From NCBI GenBank assembly GCA_031276075.1, contig JAISNU010000102.1, positions 1 through 37,216 of the forward strand: 37,216 bases of DNA. The letters are read 5' to 3'. Source of the DNA: Campylobacteraceae bacterium. GTDB taxonomy: Bacteria > Campylobacterota > Campylobacteria > Campylobacterales > Campylobacteraceae. Within the stretch, counting starts at the first letter, position 1. Every line of letters begins with the position of its first letter. The notes beneath the pieces are model-generated. The model made no database searches. It was not told where the DNA came from and worked only from the letters and a program-made list of their open reading frames with translations. This document shows positions 31,407 through 37,216 of the stretch, one piece after another. The translations under genes were made by a program, and so were the position numbers.

Positions 31407-31796
31407 ATTTAGAGTTTACCTTTTGCACAGGCTAAGACCGCAGTCGCTTCGCTTTGTCCAAATATAATTATAAACTCTCCTGCTTGGGGTAAAGACTATA
31501 AAAATCAGGTAATTTTAAGAACTTGACTGCAAACTATGCTGTTTAATATAGAACTTTTTTTAAATTCGTTATGGCAGTCAATAATTTAATACCGCTGCCG
31601 CTTTTGAAGAGTTACAAAGTTTTCAAAACCTGCGTTTTAACCAAATAATATTGCAAAGGATATGAGCAATATTGCGGCATTTTTTTAACTGATTTAAATT
31701 CAAGTAAAGAAATAATTAAAATACTTGGTTTATTCATAACTCCATCAATCTGTATAAAAAAGTTAGAAATTTTTATTTGCGGATTGCAAAATTTTG

Positions 31797-33275
31797 TTAA
31801 TCAGGCTGATTGTCATAAATAACGACAGAAAACACTTCGGGTTTGAATATTTTTTTGACGGGCTCTTTTGCCAGATATAAAGATTCTGCGGTTCTTATGT
31901 ATAAAGAGCCGTTTTCAAACGAAAATGACAGAGGTTTTACCGCGCCGTGTTCAAGCAGAATTTTTACAAGCGAAAAGATAAATTCAAGCCAGTTTAATTC
32001 CAAGACGGAAGGCAAAAGTTTTTCATATAAAAATATATCGTTTTGAGTAATTTTTTTATTGTAAAACTTGATTATCGTGGAGATTAATATCTTCTCTCTA
32101 TGGGTAAAACCGTAATTCAGGCTGTTTAAAACAAAATATGCGCTGTGCAAATGTTCTTGATAAAAGCTTAGGTTCTTGCCGATTGACTCCAATTTAGCCG
32201 CGGCGGTAAGCGGACGCAGCATTTTGTCGTCAAGTTTGTGAAGCGGTTTTAACTCAAAAAAAAGCCACTCTATATGCTGTGTCAAAAATCTGCTCTCTTT
32301 TTTATCAACGCCGAATTTCTCTTTTAACCGTTCAAGACTGAGATTAAAATCTTTCGGAAATTTTGCGCCGCTTGTACGCAATATATCGCTAAGATATACG
32401 CCTTCTCTGATTCCAACGCCGCTTGTGATGATTTTTTTTGCGCCGAGTTTTTTGATGAGAGCTTCAAATATCACGCTTCCTTCGCGGATAGTGTCGTATC
32501 TGTCCTTTTTGACGCCGAGATTTTTCAGATTTAAAACATTGGACGCGGCTATCTCATGGATATATTTCAACGCCCATTTTGAAGTATATTCAAATCCATG
32601 CACAGTTGAGAGCGGGTAACGACTTTGCGCCATAAACATTTTACCCAAAGCCCTTATCGTGCCGCCGATGCCGACTAAATTTTCGCAATTGAACTCTTTG
32701 TCCACCGTTTTTATCTCTTTTTTGATAAAACCGCTTATTTTATCAAATGAGGCTTTTTTATCAAAAAACAACTCTTTAAGCCGTACGGTACCGATATTGA
32801 GGGAGATAGTTTTAACAATCGCGCCGTTTTTGATTTTGGCTAACTCCGTAGAGCCGCCGCCTATATCAATCGTAGTTGCTTCATCATACGGCGGAAGCAT
32901 ATTTCTAACGGCCACCGCGCCGTAGTAAGCCTCTTTGCCGCCGTCTATGATTTTAATATTAAAACCAAAGCGTTTTTTGGCTTCATTGACAAAAGCGTTG
33001 GCATTTGGGGCGTCCCGCACAGCCGAAGTGGCTATGCAAAGAAGTTTGCGGCATTTCATGTTATGCGCGATTTTGTTAAATTCGCCAAGCGCGGTTAATG
33101 CTCTTTGCATAGCGGAAGGCTGGAGATTTCCGCCCTCTTCATAAGCTCCCTCGCTGATTCGCACTTGATTTTTTATCTCTTTTAAGAGCGAAAATGCAAA
33201 CCGCGACTCTTTTTCGTAAACCGCCATTCTTGCCGAGTTTGAACCTATATCTATTACAGCAGTGCGTTTAGCCAT
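31797..33275 (-). CDS. Exopolyphosphatase/guanosine pentaphosphatase (Ppx/GppA) family
   Basis: 492 aa; AVIDIGSNSARMAVYE, TIDIGGGSTELA, GVGIREGVYLSDI. Confidence 0.93.
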   Translation of the reverse strand: MAKRTAVIDIGSNSARMAVYEKESRFAFSLLKEIKNQVRISEGAYEEGGNLQPSAMQRALTALGEFNKIAHNMKCRKLLCIATSAVRDAPNANAFVNEAKKRFGFNIKIIDGGKEAYYGAVAVRNMLPPYDEATTIDIGGGSTELAKIKNGAIVKTISLNIGTVRLKELFFDKKASFDKISGFIKKEIKTVDKEFNCENLVGIGGTIRALGKMFMAQSRYPLSTVHGFEYTSKWALKYIHEIAASNVLNLKNLGVKKDRYDTIREGSVIFEALIKKLGAKKIITSGVGIREGVYLSDILRTSGAKFPKDFNLSLERLKEKFGVDKKESRFLTQHIEWLFFELKPLHKLDDKMLRPLTAAAKLESIGKNLSFYQEHLHSAYFVLNSLNYGFTHREKILISTIIKFYNKKITQNDIFLYEKLLPSVLELNWLEFIFSLVKILLEHGAVKPLSFSFENGSLYIRTAESLYLAKEPVKKIFKPEVFSVVIYDNQPD

Positions 33276-33526
33276 TATTCTCCATCTTGAAGCTGTTCAA
33301 ATTTAAATTTTAATTCCTCTATGCTTTCTATATTATCCGGATCAGGAATTATCGCATCAACGGGGCAGACAGCGATACATGAGGGTTCATCGTAGTATCC
33401 CACGCACTCCGTACAAATATCAGGGTCTATCACATAGACAGGATCGGACTCTTCTATTGCGCTGTTTGGACACTCTTCTCTGCAAGCATCACAGGCGATA
33501 CAATCCTCGTTTATCATTAATGACAT
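33275..33526 (-). CDS. 4Fe-4S dicluster ferredoxin (YfhL-type)
   Basis: MSLMINEDCIACDACREECPNSAIEESDPVYVIDPDICTECVGYYDEPSCIAVCPVDAI. Confidence 0.95.
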   Translation of the reverse strand: MSLMINEDCIACDACREECPNSAIEESDPVYVIDPDICTECVGYYDEPSCIAVCPVDAIIPDPDNIESIEELKFKFEQLQDGE

Positions 33527-33857
33527 TATTTGCCTCTTTGGTAGAAATTAAAGTTGTTTTATACACTAAAAAGACTTTAATAAAATTTAAAAACAGCTGG
33601 TTGTTATGATTTTTTATGCATTTAATACGGATACAATTTATAAGAGGCTTGTTTTTTGATAAGCAAGGGATTGGATAGTAAATATGAAACTAAAACAAAT
33701 GTTTAAAAATAAAAACAATTACTGAAACCGCAAGCCCAAAAATAGATACATACCGCACAAAAAATAGAGCAAAGCCCTCAGCCTGTTTTTATTCCCTATA
33801 TTTTTTGTACATTTTAATTTTGTGAAAATATAAACTTTGCCTGCGCATGTACGGAAG

Positions 33858-33890
33858 TTTCAACCAGCGCATTTTTTGCGCTGATTGAAA
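33858..33890 (-). terminator. 14-bp stem-loop immediately downstream of cosR/hsrA
   Basis: TTTCAACCAGCGCA-TTTTT-TGCGCTGATTGAAA; the minus-strand transcript has one U.G wobble and is otherwise perfect; no U-tract. Confidence 0.5.
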
Positions 33891-33896
33891 ATAAAT

Positions 33897-34568
33897 TTAT
33901 GGTTTTTTAGGAAAACAAAATCTATAACCGCGTCTTCTTACGGTTTCGATGGTTGATATATTAAGCGGTTTGTCCATTTTTTGGCGGATTTGATTAATTG
34001 CTACCTCTATCACATTAGGCGTTACAAGCTCAGGCTCTTCCCAAATAGCGTCCAGCAGCTGCTCTTTGGATACGATTTGGTCGGAGTGGCGCGCCAAATG
34101 CGTTAAAACTTCAAACGGTTTGCCTTTGAGTTCTATATCTACGCCCTTATAGATAATCTTCTCTTCATCAGGATCTATAATCAAATCGTCTATTTTGATG
34201 ACATTTGTACCGCCAAAGCGCAGTCTCGCCTCTATTCTTGCGACTAAAACATCAAAGTCAAAAGGCTTTTTGATATAATCGTCAGCACCTGCTTTAAGAG
34301 CTTTTACTTCGCTCTCTTTATCGTCTTTAGCCGATATGATAATGACTGCGGTTTTGGACATTTTCTGTTTGATAGTACTCACCAAATCAATGCCGTCTCC
34401 GTCAGGCAGCATCCAATCAACCAAAACCAAATCATAATTTCTAATACCTACATAATATTCGGCATCCTTAAAATTTTCCGATGTATCGGTTTGATAGCCA
34501 AACTCTTGAAGACCTTCTGAAATAGTCTTATTTAGCGTTACTTCATCTTCAACAATTAGTATGCGCAT
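33897..34568 (-). CDS. cosR: OmpR-family response regulator CosR/HsrA
   Basis: 223 aa; GGTNVIKIDDLIIDPDEEKIIYKGVDIELKGKPFEVLTHLARHSDQIVSKEQLLDAIWEEPELVTPNVIEVAINQIRQKMDKPLNISTIETVRRRGYRFCFPKKP, near-identical to my recollection of the Campylobacterota essential regulator. Confidence 0.95.
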   Translation of the reverse strand: MRILIVEDEVTLNKTISEGLQEFGYQTDTSENFKDAEYYVGIRNYDLVLVDWMLPDGDGIDLVSTIKQKMSKTAVIIISAKDDKESEVKALKAGADDYIKKPFDFDVLVARIEARLRFGGTNVIKIDDLIIDPDEEKIIYKGVDIELKGKPFEVLTHLARHSDQIVSKEQLLDAIWEEPELVTPNVIEVAINQIRQKMDKPLNISTIETVRRRGYRFCFPKKP

Positions 34569-34649
34569 GTGTTTTTATTCCTTCTTAAAAAAATTTAAGC
34601 CAAATTATAGCATTTTTTTAGATTTTTTTAATATTTTTTTTAGAAAATT

Positions 34650-34988
34650 TTAAAAATTTTTTTTGATACAAGCTCCGACAGCCGTATTTTCAATGATTTC
34701 AGGCTTGAGAATTTTTAAAAAAATTTTTTTGATTTTTGGATTTGCGCCTGAAATTTTATCGCATGTGCATAAAAGAGCCTCCTCAACCGTGAAAAATTTC
34801 TCATTTTGTATAGTGCTTTTTATCACATCGCACAAAAGCGTATAATCAACCAGTGATTTTTTTTTGTATTTTATCTCTATTTTTGCCCAAACCTCAACCT
34901 TTTGCGGCGTTTCGCGCTCTTTTTCAAGCAATCCTATAACAGCTTCAAACTGAAACCTTTCAATCAAAAGGGTTATTTTTTTAGACAA
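34650..34988 (-). CDS. folB: Dihydroneopterin aldolase-family protein (FolB)
   Basis: 112 aa; FEAVIGLLEKERETPQKVEVWAKIEIKYK; conserved position between cosR and plsY. Confidence 0.85.
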   Translation of the reverse strand: MSKKITLLIERFQFEAVIGLLEKERETPQKVEVWAKIEIKYKKKSLVDYTLLCDVIKSTIQNEKFFTVEEALLCTCDKISGANPKIKKIFLKILKPEIIENTAVGACIKKNF

Positions 34989-35628
34989 CTTTGCCTTCCT
35001 CTTTTTTTATAAGCCTGACGATATTCGGGATATGCTTGTAGAGTATGATAAATACGATAAATACAAGCGGCGTGAAACTGTTGACATGCGGAATCGTTCC
35101 ATGTATGAAAATTACCGAAATGACTAATGCCATAACTGCTAAAAGCGAAGCTGCGGAAGAGATTTTCAAAATCCTGCCTGCAATAAACCAAACAACTATG
35201 GCTATAAGCGTTTCTATCGGCAGTAAAAAGAGCATTACGCCAGCACCCGTGGCAATTCCTTTGCCGCCTTCAAATTTAAGATACGGACTGAAGCAGTGCC
35301 CCATTACCGCCATGATAGCCATAAACCATAAAGCATTTATATCAAATCCAAGCAAAGTCCCGACAATAAGCATAAAGACGCCCTTAAAAGCGTCTAATGC
35401 GACGGTAATAACGGCAAGTTTTTTTGCCAAAGAGGGGTCTTTTTCTTTTACGACTCTAAGCACATTTGTAGCTCCTATGCTTTGACTGCCGGCATTTTTC
35501 ACATTTGCGCCTGCAAATTTTTTCGCCAAAATCAAGCCAAACGGAATACCGCCGACAAAAAAGCTGATAACATAAAAGATAAAGTGTATATTCGTAACAA
35601 GTCCGGCCAAAATATCAAGTATCGGCAT
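34981..35628 (-). CDS. plsY: Glycerol-3-phosphate acyltransferase PlsY
   Basis: GGIPFGLILAK...GSQSIGATNVLRVV...ALDAFKG...HCFSPYLKFEGGKGIATGAG; likely start ATG at 35628 with AAAGGA upstream (ORF track start 35718 over-extended). Confidence 0.95.
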   Translation of the reverse strand: MPILDILAGLVTNIHFIFYVISFFVGGIPFGLILAKKFAGANVKNAGSQSIGATNVLRVVKEKDPSLAKKLAVITVALDAFKGVFMLIVGTLLGFDINALWFMAIMAVMGHCFSPYLKFEGGKGIATGAGVMLFLLPIETLIAIVVWFIAGRILKISSAASLLAVMALVISVIFIHGTIPHVNSFTPLVFIVFIILYKHIPNIVRLIKKEEGKVV

Positions 35629-35888
35629 GAAAATCCTTTTTAAAAACATGTAAAAACTTACTATTTTATCAAAAAAGAGTTGAAAAAAGCTTTTCATGCG
35701 GACAGTTTTAGCCTTCATAAGGCAAAGTCCGCCAAATTTGGCAAATCTTAATAATACGCTCCCAAAAAAACAAAAAGAGTTAGAAAAAACACTTTTTGTT
35801 TTTAGCGATGCAAAAACGGCACATGGGAAATGATGCGCAATTTAAAAGTTTATTATTTCGCCGAATATTTTGATTTTTTGCGATTTTT

Positions 35889-36110
35889 CTAAACTCTCGT
35901 TTTAATTTTTAAAACTGCTTTTCCCTGTTTATCTTGCCGCGACGGCAAAGCATTAACCGCCTCTTTTATACCTTCAAAGCTTATAATGAAGCCGCCTTTA
36001 ATATTTTCAGTTTCAGATAAAGCTTCTTGAGAGACGGAAAAATCGGATTTTGCTTCTGCCGCCATGAGCATATTTCCTTTTCCTTCTATTTGAAATATGC
36101 TCGGTTGCAT
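35889..36110 (-). CDS. Short hypothetical ORF; possible gene fragment
   Basis: MQPSIFQIEGKGNMLMAAEAKSDFSVSQEALSETENIKGGFIISFEGIKEAVNALPSRQDKQGKAVLKIKTRV; open frame continues upstream without an obvious start. Confidence 0.3.
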   Translation of the reverse strand: MQPSIFQIEGKGNMLMAAEAKSDFSVSQEALSETENIKGGFIISFEGIKEAVNALPSRQDKQGKAVLKIKTRV

Positions 36111-36231
36111 TAATATTAAAACGCTTGCGCCGTTTCTTTTATATTTTTCAAACTTGACCTTGCGAGGCTTTACATGGCGTTAAAACGCTGTTTAAATTGG
36201 GACTGTTATACAACTTCAAAAGGATTTTTAA

Positions 36232-36330
36232 GTGGAAGTAAAAATTATCAATAACAACATAAAACTTTTGGGAAATTTGATGATGATTGAGCCAAACAAA
36301 CAACAGCTCCTAAAAGTCATCTATTGTTGA
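36232..36330 (+). CDS. Short ORF (GTG start), possibly the 5' remnant of a gene truncated by repeat cluster D
   Basis: SD AAAGGATTTTTAA-GTG; (M)EVKIINNNIKLLGNLMMIEPNKQQLLKVIYC*; stop lies at the entry into the repeat. Confidence 0.3.
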   Translation: MEVKIINNNIKLLGNLMMIEPNKQQLLKVIYC

Positions 36331-36760
36331 AAATATAGATTGCCGCGCTTCGCTCGCAATGACAAAATTTGGTCGCAAAAATAAAAAGAACAGGAATAGT
36401 TGGAATACAATTACACTCTTTCCGTCATTGCAAGGAGGAACGACGAAGCAATCCAGAAAAACGCCATTTTGTTATTACAAGAAGCAGAATAACGAAGCAA
36501 ATGTATCTTTTCTCGTCATTGCGAACTTGCACCAATCCCTTCTCGCTGCGTTATTTCTCTCTCTGTCATTGCGGCATAGCACGACGAAGCAATCTACAGC
36601 CATAGATAAAAAATAATTATCTACTTTTTCAAATGATACACTTTTTGTTATTGAAAATATAGATTGCCGCGCTTCGCTCGCAATAACGGAGAGGAGCGCA
36701 ATTGCTTCGCACTTCTCGCAATGGCGCAGAGATAGCGAGTTCATACGCCTTGCAATGACA
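36323..36760. repeat. REP/MITE-like hairpin repeat cluster D
   Basis: ttgaaaatatagattgccgcgcttcgctcgcaatgaca (~36328), repeated nearly identically at ~36652; ccgtcattgcaaggaggaacgacgaagcaatcca (36421); ctgtcattgcggcatagcacgacgaagcaatc (36563). Confidence 0.88.
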
Positions 36761-37081
36761 AAAATAAGAGATATTACCGCATTATGCTTCGCACTCTCCA
36801 AAATAATAAAAGAGGGGATTGCGAATTTATCAAACCAGACAGAATTAATTGTCGCCCGACAAACCCGAATTATTATGTCCTGCTTCGCAATGGCAGAATG
36901 GGACAAGTGGTTTTCGATGTGTTGGCAAATGGTGCTTTAAAGACAAGATATAGCGTAAAATAGCGATGCGGCAAAAAACCATCTTATCTTTTTTATCGCT
37001 AAATATTGAAATTTTAATAAACCATATAATTTCTAAAAAACGGAGAGAAGCCGATATACTTCTGCTCCGAGTTATAATCAA

Positions 37082-37216
<135 letters not shown>

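Overview
The gene content and order fit a Campylobacterota (epsilonproteobacterial) chromosome. The backbone includes serA-rpsA-ispH-aroA-pheT-pheS-HIT and plsY-folB-cosR/hsrA-fdx-ppx. A uvrA-polA-aat-metK block and a complete, translationally coupled capsule-export operon (kpsMTEDCS, 1072-8554) are also present. The most unusual segment is about 8.63-10.03 kb on the minus strand. It looks like the remnant of a tailless, membrane-containing double-jelly-roll (DJR) phage: a truncated major-capsid-like ORF, two tiny single-TM ORFs, and the C-terminal part of a HerA/FtsK-type packaging ATPase. A separate tailed-phage large-terminase fragment runs off the left window edge (1-539) and is not in the ORF track. 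Four clusters of modular GTCATTGCGAG...GAAGCAATCC hairpin repeats (REP/MITE-like; about 0.5-0.95, 10.06-10.70, 19.34-20.43 and 36.33-36.76 kb) sit at the broken ends of several gene fragments and produce many spurious ORFs. All homology calls are from reading the sequence and recalling families. No search was run.
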